64,000 nt of DNA from NCBI RefSeq assembly GCF_030408755.1, contig NZ_CP047209.1, positions 1,984,001 to 2,048,000 on the forward strand, in the 5' to 3' direction. The notes beneath the pieces are model-generated. The model was given only the letters and a program-made list of their open reading frames with translations. It made no database searches and was not told the origin of the DNA. The translations under genes were made by a program, and so were the position numbers. Origin of the DNA: Corynebacterium felinum (lineage in GTDB: Bacteria > Actinomycetota > Actinomycetes > Mycobacteriales > Mycobacteriaceae). Below are positions 44,942-55,561 of this stretch, piece after piece (the stretch's first letter is position 1; each line of letters opens with the position of its first letter).

Positions 44942-46266
44942 TAGGAATCACCCTCCACAGACACAAAACGAGCACGAATAGCCTCCCCGTGAGCTGGCAA
45001 AGCCTCAGCATTGGCAAGAGTGATCACCGTTGAAGAAATCTCCTCCAAAGCCGCAGCATCATAATCAATCAAATTCACCGGCCGCAAGAAAGTATGCGTC
45101 GATAGCCCAGCGCTAAAACGCGCCGAACCACTGGTGGGCAACACATGATTCGAGCCAGCCGAATAATCACCCAACGGCACCGGACTATAACCACCAACAA
45201 AAATCGCGCCCGCATTCGTAATGCGCTCAGAAACCTCACGGGCATTTTCCGTATGCACTTCCAAATGCTCAGCGGCATACGCGTCAGCAACAATGATGGC
45301 CGTCTCAAGGTCGTCGACAAGCACAATACCCGACTGCTGCCCCGTTAAAGCCTGCTTCACCCGATCCGCATTCAACGTCACCTCATAGCGGGCAGCCACC
45401 TCAGCATTCACCGCATCAGCCAACTCAGCACAATTAGTAATCAACACCGAAGCAGCCAACACATCATGCTCCGCCTGACTAATCAAATCGTAAGCAACCC
45501 ACGTCGGATTCGCCGAAGCATCAGCCAACACCGCAATCTCCGTCGGCCCCGCCTCTGAATCAATACCCACAACACCACGAACCAAACGCTTCGCAGCAGT
45601 GACATAAATATTGCCAGGGCCAGTAATCAAATCCACCGGATCCAACTGCTCATCACCATACGCCAGCAACGCCACAGCCTGAGCACCACCCACAGCCCAC
45701 ACTTCATCAACACCCAAAAGTGCACACGCAGCCAAAATCGTCGGATGCGGCCAATGACCAAAAGCCGCCTGCGGAGGCGACGCCACCACCAACGAACCCA
45801 CCCCAGCCTCCTGAGCCGGAACAACATTCATAATCACCGACGACGGGTACACAGCATTACCACCAGGCACATACAAACCAACCCGAGCCACCGGAATAAA
45901 CACCTCAGTAACCGAACCAGTCGGGTGCAACACCGTCGTATGCGACTGCGGCTTCTGATCAGCATGCACCGTACGAACCCTACGAATCGACTCCTCCAAA
46001 GCCTCACGCACAGCCGGATCCAACTGCTCCAAAGCCTGCGCAATCACCTCCTGAGGCACACGAATGCTGTCTGGGCGACTAGAATCGAACTTCTCACCAT
46101 ATTCAAGCGCAGCTTCGGCCCCTCGACGGCGGATCTCGTCAACAATCGGAGACACCACAGGCAACACCGCATTGATATCAGTTCCACCGCGAGGCAACAC
46201 GCGACGCAGAAGCGCAGGAGAAGGGACACGGCCACGAAGGTCGATGACGTTGAGCACTTTCTTCAA
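44941..46266 (-). CDS. hisD: Histidinol dehydrogenase
   Basis: Zinc and NAD-dependent enzyme catalysing the last two steps of histidine synthesis. The 441-residue protein has [20 protein letters not shown] near residue 133 and the family signature around [20 protein letters not shown] near residue 240. The zinc/catalytic His/Asp residues lie in [32 protein letters not shown] and [12 protein letters not shown]. First gene of hisDCB, with a consensus TATAAT -10 box 38 bases before the ATG. Confidence 0.96.
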   Translation of the reverse strand: MKKVLNVIDLRGRVPSPALLRRVLPRGGTDINAVLPVVSPIVDEIRRRGAEAALEYGEKFDSSRPDSIRVPQEVIAQALEQLDPAVREALEESIRRVRTVHADQKPQSHTTVLHPTGSVTEVFIPVARVGLYVPGGNAVYPSSVIMNVVPAQEAGVGSLVVASPPQAAFGHWPHPTILAACALLGVDEVWAVGGAQAVALLAYGDEQLDPVDLITGPGNIYVTAAKRLVRGVVGIDSEAGPTEIAVLADASANPTWVAYDLISQAEHDVLAASVLITNCAELADAVNAEVAARYEVTLNADRVKQALTGQQSGIVLVDDLETAIIVADAYAAEHLEVHTENAREVSERITNAGAIFVGGYSPVPLGDYSAGSNHVLPTSGSARFSAGLSTHTFLRPVNLIDYDAAALEEISSTVITLANAEALPAHGEAIRARFVSVEGDS

Positions 46267-46304
46267 ACCCCAAATCTTTGAGAGTATGGTATGCAGTTTA
46301 AGAA

Positions 46305-46310
46305 ATTATA
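46305..46310 (-). promoter_or_regulatory. Consensus -10 box (TATAAT) of hisDCB
   Basis: TATAAT on the minus strand, 38 bases before hisD, giving a leader of about 32 bases. A clear -35 box at normal spacing is not seen, only T-rich DNA. Confidence 0.6.
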
Positions 46311-46394
46311 TGCGATAAGTTTTCAAAAAACTCATCGTCACCCCCTAACGGACAAACCTTCGGGCACCCCCCGAAGCCACACAGAAGGATAGAC

Positions 46395-47348
46395 GTGAAC
46401 CCCAACCTCCCGCACGACGTGAGCGCCGAACTTGTCATCGACGCCCTCGAAGAAGCAGGATACGACTACATTCTTCTCCCCGACCCCGCGCCGACGTCGA
46501 CAAGCACACCGCGCCACGCACGCCACGCAGCCGAACCCGACCCTACGCCGCGCTCAGAGGACCAACCCACGCGCATCGCCAGCATGCACTGGCCAAACCA
46601 CACACTCATGCTCACATTCAGCGCCGACCACCCGCGCTACCTCATCGCCGAAGCAACCATCGACGGCAACCTCGACCTGTCCGACATCAACACACTCACC
46701 AAAGCCGTCGACGCATGGAACTCCGAACGCGTCGGACCCACCGCCTACATCAGCATCAGCGACGACGCCACCATCCACATCAAACTCGGCACCAGCCTCG
46801 CCACAGCCTGCCGAGCATCAAAAAACCAACTCGTTGGCTTCATCCGCACCGCCGCCGAATCCACCCTCCTAGCTGTGGAAAACTTCACCACCGAATTCCC
46901 AGAACTACTCGAAAACCACTACCCCAGCGACATCACCCTCGAACGCATCCGCGACGGGCTCAGTGACATCGGCATCGAAAAAACACACGACGGCGACAAC
47001 ATGATCCTCGCATGGATCAACGAAATCCTCATCGGAGCATTCGTCGAACCCGGCCCCAGCATGCTCATCAAGGGCCACTGGGAAGCCAACCTCAACCCCG
47101 ACAAGGACTACATTCGCGCCGCACTCGTGTGCAACAAATGGAACGAAGACCACCCCGAAACCAAAGCTTTTTGCCACATTGATGCCGACGGACTCCAAAT
47201 CCGCGTGGAATATATTGCGCACGCCGACGCTGGACTGACCCAAGCGCAGCTAGTGTTCAACCTCCAACTTGCGATCCACCACATCCTCAACGGAATCGAC
47301 CACATCAGTACCGAAATCTCCGGCAACTGCGCCGTCGGATGGCCCTAA
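46395..47348 (+). CDS. YbjN-domain protein with two repeats
   Basis: A 317-residue soluble acidic protein made of two YbjN-like (type III secretion chaperone-fold) halves. The first spans residues about 8-165 and the second 170-310. Each contains a similar WN-E core, DAWNSERVGPTAYISISDD and VCNKWNEDHPETKAFCHIDA, and ends in a helix (QLVGFIRTAAESTLLAVE; QLVFNLQLAIHHILNGI). YbjN proteins are common in actinobacteria, and roles in stress response or chaperoning are proposed but not settled. GTG start with an AAGGA ribosome site. The last 99 bases overlap the membrane-protein gene on the other strand. Confidence 0.8.
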   Translation: MNPNLPHDVSAELVIDALEEAGYDYILLPDPAPTSTSTPRHARHAAEPDPTPRSEDQPTRIASMHWPNHTLMLTFSADHPRYLIAEATIDGNLDLSDINTLTKAVDAWNSERVGPTAYISISDDATIHIKLGTSLATACRASKNQLVGFIRTAAESTLLAVENFTTEFPELLENHYPSDITLERIRDGLSDIGIEKTHDGDNMILAWINEILIGAFVEPGPSMLIKGHWEANLNPDKDYIRAALVCNKWNEDHPETKAFCHIDADGLQIRVEYIAHADAGLTQAQLVFNLQLAIHHILNGIDHISTEISGNCAVGWP

Positions 47349-47840
47349 GATATCCCCATAAATAAACTCCGCCAACCAATAACGCGACATCGCAACTAAT
47401 GCCGGCACCACAAACACAACAGGGTGGACATCCAAAGCAGGAACATAAAAGTACTCCTGCCCCACCACAGCATTGTCAATCGACACCACATTATGAATGA
47501 GCGGAGTAACCCATAACCCCACCGCGATAAATACTCCACTGCCCACCGCAGCCCACACACCACACCACAGCATCATCGCAATACCACGGTATTCATAGGT
47601 GCGTGAATACATGCGCCCAGCGAGGATCAGCGCCAATACAATGCAACCACCAAGTAACCAAAAATGGTTCGCGAATTCCACACTCGGAGTATGGCTCAAC
47701 TCCACTTGAGCATCATTAATCACAGTTGCCGTATAGTGCGGGCGCAACCACGCCCACACGCCACCCGCAAGGGCATAGCTGATACAAAAAATCACCACAA
47801 CGCGGGCAAAAGCCCCGACTTTAGGAGAAATTCGCTGCAT
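47250..47840 (-). CDS. Integral membrane protein (196 aa)
   Basis: Four hydrophobic segments: residues about 11-30, 58-78, 88-112 and 138-155, then a soluble acidic tail (VAGDFGTDVVDSVEDVVD). The overall look recalls the actinobacterial DUF2567 membrane family, but I cannot confirm it. The acidic tail is encoded antisense to the end of the YbjN gene, so part of its sequence may be constrained by the other strand. TAGCCT lies nine bases before the ATG. Confidence 0.7.
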   Translation of the reverse strand: MQRISPKVGAFARVVVIFCISYALAGGVWAWLRPHYTATVINDAQVELSHTPSVEFANHFWLLGGCIVLALILAGRMYSRTYEYRGIAMMLWCGVWAAVGSGVFIAVGLWVTPLIHNVVSIDNAVVGQEYFYVPALDVHPVVFVVPALVAMSRYWLAEFIYGDILGPSDGAVAGDFGTDVVDSVEDVVDRKLEVEH

Positions 47841-47950
47841 AATTATCCAAGGCTATCAGCACCCGCATATATTCACCGAAAGGCAGCGCGTGACACAAGC
47901 CTTGACACCCCCCTTATTTTCACAAAGATCACTGCTAGGTCACCGAATAG

Positions 47951-47978
47951 TAAAAACGGGAACCCTATGGATTCCCGT
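47951..47978 (-). terminator. Terminator of the lipoprotein gene
   Basis: ACGGGAA and TTCCCGT form a 7-bp perfect stem, followed on the minus strand by TTTTTAC. It lies 68 bases beyond the stop codon. Confidence 0.6.
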
Positions 47979-48045
47979 GTTCACACCGCCGTATGAACAC
48001 ATCTCACACGGCTGCTACTCCTTATATATATCGGAGTAGAAAAAA

Positions 48046-48696
48046 TTAGTCGCAGAACAACCAGCGGCCATCCTCGCGGACGAAACGCTGAACAGCAGTG
48101 TTGGTCTCGCCACTTGCAGAAGCGGTCACTAATGCGGAGGCAGCTTCGCCGTCGACCTTGATCTCTGCCACGTTATCAATACGAGCCTTGGCGGTCGCGA
48201 AGCCAGGGTACTGCTCCAGTGGCAGATCAGGGATCTGGTCAAAGGTCAGCGCAGCTTGGCCACCGTTAGCGTCAATCACGCGACGACAGGTGTTGTCCGG
48301 AATGTACTTCATGTAGCCACGCAGGGTGTGCTGGTTATCAATACCGCGGATCAAACCTTCGATGGCAGCTGCATCTTCAGGGGATGCTGGGCCACCGCCG
48401 GCCACCGGCTGGTGGGTTGCCACTGGCAGTGGTGATGGTGGTTCGATTGGAACCTCAGGGGCTGGTGCAGGTGGCTGCTCAGCGTTTTCGCTTGGGGCTG
48501 GGTCTTCGGTCTTGGTGACCTCAGCAGGCGACTCGGTTGGCTTCTCATCCTTGGACGTAGCACCGGTAGGCTTTGCTGCGGCAGCAGCCTTGGTAGAAGG
48601 AGTGGAAGACGTTGCGTCCTCAGAACCACAGGCGGCCAATACCAAAGCGCTTGCTGCAATGACCGCAACAGCAGTCTTCTTGTAGAGGGTTTTCAC
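48046..48696 (-). CDS. Secreted lipoprotein with Pro/Glu-rich linker
   Basis: Begins MKTLYKKTAVAVIAASALVL and reaches the lipobox VLAAC, so the Cys at about residue 22 is lipid-anchored. Residues about 25-105 are a low-complexity Thr/Lys/Glu/Pro linker. The C-terminal 100 residues form a compact domain with a likely disulfide (NTCRRVID near the middle and the final WLFCD). It resembles small SnoaL/NTF2-like or mycobacterial lumazine-binding-type domains in layout, not certain. The GTG at 48696 has an AAGGAG site nine bases upstream. Confidence 0.78.
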   Translation of the reverse strand: MKTLYKKTAVAVIAASALVLAACGSEDATSSTPSTKAAAAAKPTGATSKDEKPTESPAEVTKTEDPAPSENAEQPPAPAPEVPIEPPSPLPVATHQPVAGGGPASPEDAAAIEGLIRGIDNQHTLRGYMKYIPDNTCRRVIDANGGQAALTFDQIPDLPLEQYPGFATAKARIDNVAEIKVDGEAASALVTASASGETNTAVQRFVREDGRWLFCD

Positions 48697-48852
48697 GAGA
48701 GCACTACTCCTTAAAAAATTATTCATGAAAGTTTCGAGTCCCAAGCATAACACCCATTTTTCAGAATCCCGATGCTTCACAGGCTTTTTCCAGAAACTTC
48801 CCAGCAAGCCCCCAAGCAGCGTGTTTTTTCACTCACCTGCGATTGCTACACG

Positions 48853-48886
48853 TAATATCGCCAGTTCTGGACTAGGATGGACTAGG
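48853..48886 (+). promoter_or_regulatory. Promoter and tandem repeat before the TetR gene
   Basis: TAATAT (48853-48858) is a good -10 box. Between it and the GTG start is TGGACTAGG-A-TGGACTAGG, an exact tandem 9-mer (48868-48876, 48878-48886), which could be an autoregulatory operator. Confidence 0.4.
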
Positions 48887-49389
48887 TGCAACTAAGCAAG
48901 AATTCCATCATTACCGCCAGCTTATCCATCTTGAGCAACTTCGGCCTCGCCGACATGACGATGCGTCGCGTGGCCACGCAACTCAACGTCGCCCCAGGGG
49001 CTTTATACTGGCATTTCAAAAACAAGCAAGCGCTTATCGACGCCACCGCGCGGGAAATCCTTTCCGACTTCTTGCTTTCCTCCCCTCCCTCTTTTGATGC
49101 AGCATGCTCCTCCCTGCGTGCAGCAATGTTGTCGATCCGGGATGGGGCGGAATTAATTTCTGCAGCACTGATCGACCCGCAACTTCGCGAAGAAGTCACC
49201 GGCATTCTCTCAACTTCCTTAGGCGAAAATGCACCCCGCATGGCGGCGGCCACCGCCCTTCATTTTGTGATGGGCGCCACCGTTTTGGAGCAGTCTGAAA
49301 TTCAACAGCACAAGACTATTGGCATGGAGGAAGAATTTTTGGCCGGTTTGGCGTTGATCACCACTGGAATTGAATACTCAAAGGGCTAA
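48886..49389 (+). CDS. TetR-family transcriptional regulator
   Basis: A 167-residue DNA-binding repressor. The N-terminal helix-turn-helix is clear: LADMTMRRVATQLNVAPGAL followed by YWHFKNKQALIDA (residues about 22-54). The C-terminal ligand-binding part is shorter than usual. Its stop lies 11 bases before glgX and contributes bases to the glgX -10 box, so it may be co-transcribed with or regulate glgX; that is inference. Start GTG is placed within the tandem TGGACTAGG repeat. Confidence 0.85.
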   Translation: MQLSKNSIITASLSILSNFGLADMTMRRVATQLNVAPGALYWHFKNKQALIDATAREILSDFLLSSPPSFDAACSSLRAAMLSIRDGAELISAALIDPQLREEVTGILSTSLGENAPRMAAATALHFVMGATVLEQSEIQQHKTIGMEEEFLAGLALITTGIEYSKG

Positions 49390-49392
49390 AAT
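49387..49392 (+). promoter_or_regulatory. -10 box (TAAAAT) for leaderless glgX mRNA
   Basis: TAAAAT overlaps the stop codon of the TetR gene and lies eight bases before the glgX ATG. Confidence 0.5.
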
Positions 49393-49400
49393 ATTTCCCC

Positions 49401-51659
<2,259 letters not shown>

Positions 51660-51660
51660 A

Positions 51661-52941
51661 TTGACTATTTCGCTTCTAGGCGGGGTGGCAGATGTTTCCC
51701 CTGTTGCTATCCGCATTTCGCATTCCCCCCTTCATGCTGCCCTGTACGGCCAGGAGCGCAGCATTCCGCTGGCGCAACCACAGCTGTTGCGCCTGCCGAC
51801 CGCTGTTGTACCTGGCGTGGTTCAGGTGGGTGAGCACGTGGTGGAGTTCCCGCCTAACCACGCTGAGGCTGCTGAGGCGTTTGTGGCTGCTGTTCAGGCC
51901 GCACTGCGGGGCGAATCCCCTGCGGTGATGGGCCTTGACTTTTGCGGCATCGATGTTGAAACCGCCAACGATGATTGGGGCTCCATCTGTCAGGTGGGTG
52001 TGGCTGTGGTCAAAGATGGGCGGGTTGTGGACACTCATTCGTGGCTGTGCCAGCCCCCAATTCCAGGGTTTGCCGAGATTAATACGCAGATCCACGGGAT
52101 CGTGGAGGCTGATGTGGCCACTGCGCCAACTTTTGCTGAGGTTCTCACCGAGGTCGTTGAGGTTGTTGGCCAGAATGTCGTGGTCGCACATAATGCCCAA
52201 TTTGATATGACCGCTTTTTTGCGGGCCTGTACAGCCGCTGGTGTACACGCGCCGAAGTGGCGTTTTGCTTGCTCTCTTGCAGCGTCTCGGGCTGCCAAGT
52301 TGGGCATTTCATCGCATCGGCTGAATGTAGTGGCACAGCATGTGGGTGCGCATCTAGAGAAGCACCATGATGCTTGCTCCGATGCTCGTGCCTGTGCGGA
52401 GATTCTTGTTGCTCTTGCACAGCGCGCGCACGTGCATGGGGATATTCGTTCAGTATTTGCTGCTCTAGGTTTTGATCTGGGTACTCTTGAGCAGGCTCGG
52501 GTGTATCCGGTGCTGTCGCAGCCACCGTCAGTGGTTCTTTCCCACGCTCCTGCAGCGAAAGCGAAGGAAGCTCCGGCGAAGAAAACTGCTGCGCGTTCGG
52601 CGAAGTGGTCGAAAGCTGCTGCTCCTGAAGTGATTCCAGAGACGAATCCGGATGCTGATCCCACCCACCCGTTGTTTGGTCATATCGCGGTGCTGACGGG
52701 TGATTTTGAGCCTTTTGATAAGGGCTTGTTGTGGCAGAAGATGGCGGATGCAGGCGCTACTGTGGCAAAGAATGTGACCAAGAAAACCACCCTGTTGGTG
52801 ATGGGGCCGTGGGATTCGGTGACGTCGAAGCAAAAGCGTGCTGAAGAATTAATAACGCAAGGCCAGTCGATTCAGATGTGGGAGTCGACGAAGCTGTTTG
52901 AGGTTTTGGGTCTTGACGTTGATCTCCAACCCCCGTTTTAG
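51661..52941 (+). CDS. DEDD exonuclease (DnaQ-like) fused to a BRCT domain
   Basis: A 426-residue protein with three parts. Residues about 1-85 are an N-terminal beta-rich region. A DnaQ-type 3'-5' exonuclease domain follows, with GIDVETANDDWGSICQVGV (Exo I), VVAHNAQFDMTAFLRACTAA (Exo II) and HHDACSDARACAEILV (Exo III). After an Ala/Lys linker, residues about 330-420 form a BRCT domain (GHIAVLTGDFEPFDKGLLWQ...). It probably processes DNA ends in repair; the BRCT would give partner or phosphate binding. It begins with TTG one base after glgX, so likely shares its mRNA. Confidence 0.82.
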   Translation: MTISLLGGVADVSPVAIRISHSPLHAALYGQERSIPLAQPQLLRLPTAVVPGVVQVGEHVVEFPPNHAEAAEAFVAAVQAALRGESPAVMGLDFCGIDVETANDDWGSICQVGVAVVKDGRVVDTHSWLCQPPIPGFAEINTQIHGIVEADVATAPTFAEVLTEVVEVVGQNVVVAHNAQFDMTAFLRACTAAGVHAPKWRFACSLAASRAAKLGISSHRLNVVAQHVGAHLEKHHDACSDARACAEILVALAQRAHVHGDIRSVFAALGFDLGTLEQARVYPVLSQPPSVVLSHAPAAKAKEAPAKKTAARSAKWSKAAAPEVIPETNPDADPTHPLFGHIAVLTGDFEPFDKGLLWQKMADAGATVAKNVTKKTTLLVMGPWDSVTSKQKRAEELITQGQSIQMWESTKLFEVLGLDVDLQPPF

Positions 52942-52958
52942 CACCCGCTAAAATATGC

Positions 52959-52996
52959 CTACTACCCCCGCTTATGAACGGGGGTAGTAGTGTTTT
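52959..52996 (+). terminator. Terminator after glgX-exonuclease
   Basis: A 12-bp perfect stem (52959-52970 with 52979-52990) with an eight-base loop is followed by TGTTTTCG. It lies 17 bases past the stop codon. Confidence 0.8.
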
Positions 52997-53102
52997 CGCC
53001 CCTGTTTGGGAACGCATGGGACGTTTTTTGAGTCTTATTTTATGAGGGTTCTTCCTTCATTGTCTTGATCAAAGTGTTCTGTAGGTTGGGAGTGAAAAGC
53101 TA

Positions 53103-53672
53103 GTGTTACGGCTGCATTTGGAATCGTGTGATTCGCCTTCAGCGCGTGCGCCTATCGCCTTGAGTGCGACGTTACGGGCGGGATTGGTGATCAATGAGGC
53201 TCCGTTGTCTTATGACCAGATCAGTGCGATGGGTTTGAGTTTGCGGCAGGTGTGGAATCGTGCGGCAGATTCGATGATTGCAGCGGAGTTGGAATCGCCG
53301 GGGGTTGCGGTGCGCACGCGCCCTTCAAGGGTATTGACGGGGGTGGATTCGCCTGGTTTGCAGGTTGCTTTTCGCCATTCCCCTGCCCCAGCGTGGTTAG
53401 CGCACCCGCGCACGTTTAGTGTGTTGCATTATCATTTGTGTGATTTGGCGGGGATGGATGTGTGTTACTTTGCGCCGACGTCGTTGGTGTTGTTCGCAGT
53501 GGGGACGCATTCGGTGCATCGTTTGATGCAGTGTTGGTCGCAACCGGTGGAGTTGGTGGGTTCTGCGGTGTATTTTGCGCAGGGTTTTCCTTCGGAAAAG
53601 CCGCCGTGTGCGGTTGCGGAAAAGCCGGCTGTGGAAAAGGTGAGTATGCAGGAATTCTTGCGTTGCTCCTAA
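53103..53672 (+). CDS. Hypothetical protein (189 aa) upstream of relS
   Basis: No family recognised. A soluble protein with FRHSPAPAWLAHPRTFSVLH near the middle and a run of hydrophobic beta-like segments (FSVLHYHLCDLAGMDVCYFA, SLVLFAVGTHSVH). No signal peptide. GTG start, preceded by GGGAG and a promoter-like TTGTCT/TAGGTT pair with 16-base spacing. It ends 10 bases before relS, whose own -10 box begins at its stop, so the two may be partly co-expressed. Confidence 0.65.
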   Translation: MLRLHLESCDSPSARAPIALSATLRAGLVINEAPLSYDQISAMGLSLRQVWNRAADSMIAAELESPGVAVRTRPSRVLTGVDSPGLQVAFRHSPAPAWLAHPRTFSVLHYHLCDLAGMDVCYFAPTSLVLFAVGTHSVHRLMQCWSQPVELVGSAVYFAQGFPSEKPPCAVAEKPAVEKVSMQEFLRCS

Positions 53673-53675
53673 AAT
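53670..53675 (+). promoter_or_regulatory. -10 box (TAAAAT) for leaderless relS mRNA
   Basis: TAAAAT lies seven bases before the GTG at 53683 and overlaps the stop codon of the upstream gene. Confidence 0.5.
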
Positions 53676-53682
53676 AGCGTCT

Positions 53683-54657
53683 GTGTCTACTCTTTCGGAT
53701 TTACATAATCGCTATCAGGAATTTGTTGCTGCCCATCCGTCGGCAGTCATGGATTTTGCTGATGCGGTCGAAGATGTGTTGAACGATGCGGGTTTGGCCT
53801 TTGATCAGGTGAGTGTTCGGATTAAGCAGTGGCGGTCGTTGCGGGCGAAGGCGAAGAAGAAGCGTGCTGATGGGCAGTTGCTGTATCCGGATCCGTGGAA
53901 TGATATTCATGATGTGGTGGGGGTGCGGATTACTACGTATCATTCGACGGAGATTCCGCAGATTATTGATGCGTTGCAGGATGAGTTTGAGGTGTTGCGG
54001 AGTGTGGATAAGGCGGCGCAGACGCGGGTGTCTGGGTCCTTTGGTTACGGTTCGCATCATTTGATTTTGCGTGTCGACGCCCGTGCGGCGTCGCTTGCCG
54101 CTTACGAGGGGGTGGAGTTTGAGGTTCAGATTCGCACTGTGCTGCAGCATGCGTGGGCGGAGTTTGAGCATGATATTCGCTATAAGCGGCGTGAGGGGAC
54201 GCTTCCGCCGGAGGTGGATCGTGCCTTTACGTTGGCTGCTGGTTTGATTGAGTTGGCGGATCAGCAGTTTGATCAGATTGCAGCGCTCGAGGAGCCGAAT
54301 GCTTTAAGTACTGATTTGGATGTGGAGTTTAGTGCTGAGACACTGCCTGGCATTATTGCCATGATTCAGGGCAATAGGATTCCGCAGTCGCGGATTTCCA
54401 GCTACCAGTGGTTGGAGGAGTTGTTGCATGCGCATGGGATTCGCACGGCTGGCCAGTTGAAGGATCTATTAACGGATCGCAATATTGAGAAAGTTCGGCG
54501 TGCGTTGCGGTATCGTTTCCAACCGGGGCAGGTTCGCATTCTTGATGATTTGTTGCTTGCAAAGTTTGGTGAGCAGCATATTGAGCGGACTGCCACGACT
54601 GGGAAACGAGAGCAGCGACTGCGCAGCAATCTTGAGGCGTTGAAAGGTGTTTTGTAG
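53683..54657 (+). CDS. relS: Small alarmone synthetase (ppGpp synthetase, RelS type)
   Basis: A single-domain (p)ppGpp synthetase without the HD hydrolase, TGS or ACT domains of long RelA/SpoT proteins. The RelA/SpoT fold is seen in VSVRIKQWRSLRAKAKKKRA (substrate-binding basic loop, near residue 45), NDIHDVVGVRITTYHSTEIP (metal Asp region, near residue 73), GSFGYGSHHLILRVD and FEVQIRTVLQHAWAEFEHDI (near residues 147-166). The 324-residue length includes a C-terminal helical part. In C. glutamicum relS lies beside treZ, which fits this position. GTG start, apparently leaderless. Confidence 0.87.
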   Translation: MSTLSDLHNRYQEFVAAHPSAVMDFADAVEDVLNDAGLAFDQVSVRIKQWRSLRAKAKKKRADGQLLYPDPWNDIHDVVGVRITTYHSTEIPQIIDALQDEFEVLRSVDKAAQTRVSGSFGYGSHHLILRVDARAASLAAYEGVEFEVQIRTVLQHAWAEFEHDIRYKRREGTLPPEVDRAFTLAAGLIELADQQFDQIAALEEPNALSTDLDVEFSAETLPGIIAMIQGNRIPQSRISSYQWLEELLHAHGIRTAGQLKDLLTDRNIEKVRRALRYRFQPGQVRILDDLLLAKFGEQHIERTATTGKREQRLRSNLEALKGVL

Positions 54658-54728
54658 TCGTCTGTGACTGTGTTTCTCAGTTAGGGTTAAGACACTAGTT
54701 TTTTTTACACATATTCTAAGGAGAGCGT

Positions 54729-54836
54729 GTGTTTTTCGATTTCATCCATGTGTGGGCTCTTGCCATTGCCGATTTCTTCCGGGGATTCAATGTAGATTTC
54801 CCACCAGCATCGTGGGGCACTTTCCCGAAGCGTTAG
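54729..54836 (+). CDS. Possible small protein (35 aa)
   Basis: GTG start with an AAGGAG ribosome site five bases upstream and TATTCT as a possible -10. The predicted peptide begins MFFDFIHVWALAIADFFRGF, strongly amphipathic and aromatic, and ends PASWGTFPKR. It is followed by a large hairpin at 54895, making a compact transcription unit in the relS-S4 gap. No homologue known to me. Confidence 0.35.
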   Translation: MFFDFIHVWALAIADFFRGFNVDFPPASWGTFPKR

Positions 54837-54894
54837 GGCAACACACAATCATCACTGCGCCTAGTGTGTGACGCACCAAAGGCACACACTCTAC

Positions 54895-54944
54895 TTGAGC
54901 CCCTGCGAAACAGGATTCCCTTATCCTGTTTCCCAGGGGCTCAA
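54895..54944. terminator. Large hairpin between convergent genes
   Basis: TTGAGCCCCTG...CAGGGGCTCAA forms a 20-pair stem with one C-C mismatch and a loop of about eight bases. Neither side has a good T-run. It lies between convergent transcription units and may be a terminator or part of a small RNA. Confidence 0.55.
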
Positions 54945-54957
54945 GGTGTGTCAAAAG

Positions 54958-55323
54958 TTATCCGCGCCCTAAGAGGCGATCAATATCTCGACGTTCTTTT
55001 TTGGTGGGTCGTCCTGCTCCCCGATCGCGCTTAGGCATGGATGCAATGATTTCTTTCGGGGGCGGGGGTGGCGAGTGGTCCACGTAGCAGGTGCGGGCGA
55101 TCTCCGCGCCTACCCGCTTTTTCAGTGTAGTGACCACCTCAACTTTTTTCAGCCGGTGATCGCTCCACACGCTGACCATATCACCTGGTACAACCTGCTG
55201 GGAAGGCTTGACTGAGTTGCCGTTGAGTTTGACATGCCCCGCTTTGCACGCCTCCGCAGCTAAGGATCGGGTTTTGATCAGGCGTACTGCCCAGACCCAC
55301 GAGTCGATCCTGACTGCGTCCAT
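54958..55323 (-). CDS. S4-domain RNA-binding protein (Hsp15-like)
   Basis: A 121-residue protein with an N-terminal S4 domain: RIDSWVWAVRLIKTRSLAAE, then ACKAGHVKLNGNSVKPSQQV. A basic tail ends in GAGRPTKKERRDIDRLLGRG. The family (heat-shock protein 15 type) binds stalled 50S-nascent chain complexes. Start overlaps the upstream gene's stop, so it is translated with it. Third gene of the YigZ operon. Confidence 0.88.
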   Translation of the reverse strand: MDAVRIDSWVWAVRLIKTRSLAAEACKAGHVKLNGNSVKPSQQVVPGDMVSVWSDHRLKKVEVVTTLKKRVGAEIARTCYVDHSPPPPPKEIIASMPKRDRGAGRPTKKERRDIDRLLGRG

Positions 55324-55556
55324 CAGAAATTATCCTTGTGGTTGATGATCTGCTTCACTTTGTTGTAATTCACTACTCCCCCGACCACAGCCACAATCAG
55401 GCCAAGGATCAGCCAGAAGCTGCTGGAAAAAACTAGAGCGGCGACAATGCCACCGCCGATTCCACCAGCGACGGAGACAACCGCATTGCGCGAATACTTA
55501 CGAACATCCTGTTTGCGCTGTTCAATAGGGTTTCGTGGACGAGGAGTTAAAGTCAT
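55323..55556 (-). CDS. Small membrane protein (77 aa)
   Basis: A basic N-terminal 25 residues (RPRNPIEQRKQDVRKYSRNA) followed by two hydrophobic segments (VVSVAGGIGGGIVAALVF and FWLILGLIVAVVGGVVNY) and a short charged end. No named family recognised. Starts five bases after the yigZ stop and overlaps the S4 gene's start. Confidence 0.75.
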   Translation of the reverse strand: MTLTPRPRNPIEQRKQDVRKYSRNAVVSVAGGIGGGIVAALVFSSSFWLILGLIVAVVGGVVNYNKVKQIINHKDNF

Positions 55557-55561
55557 GGTTA

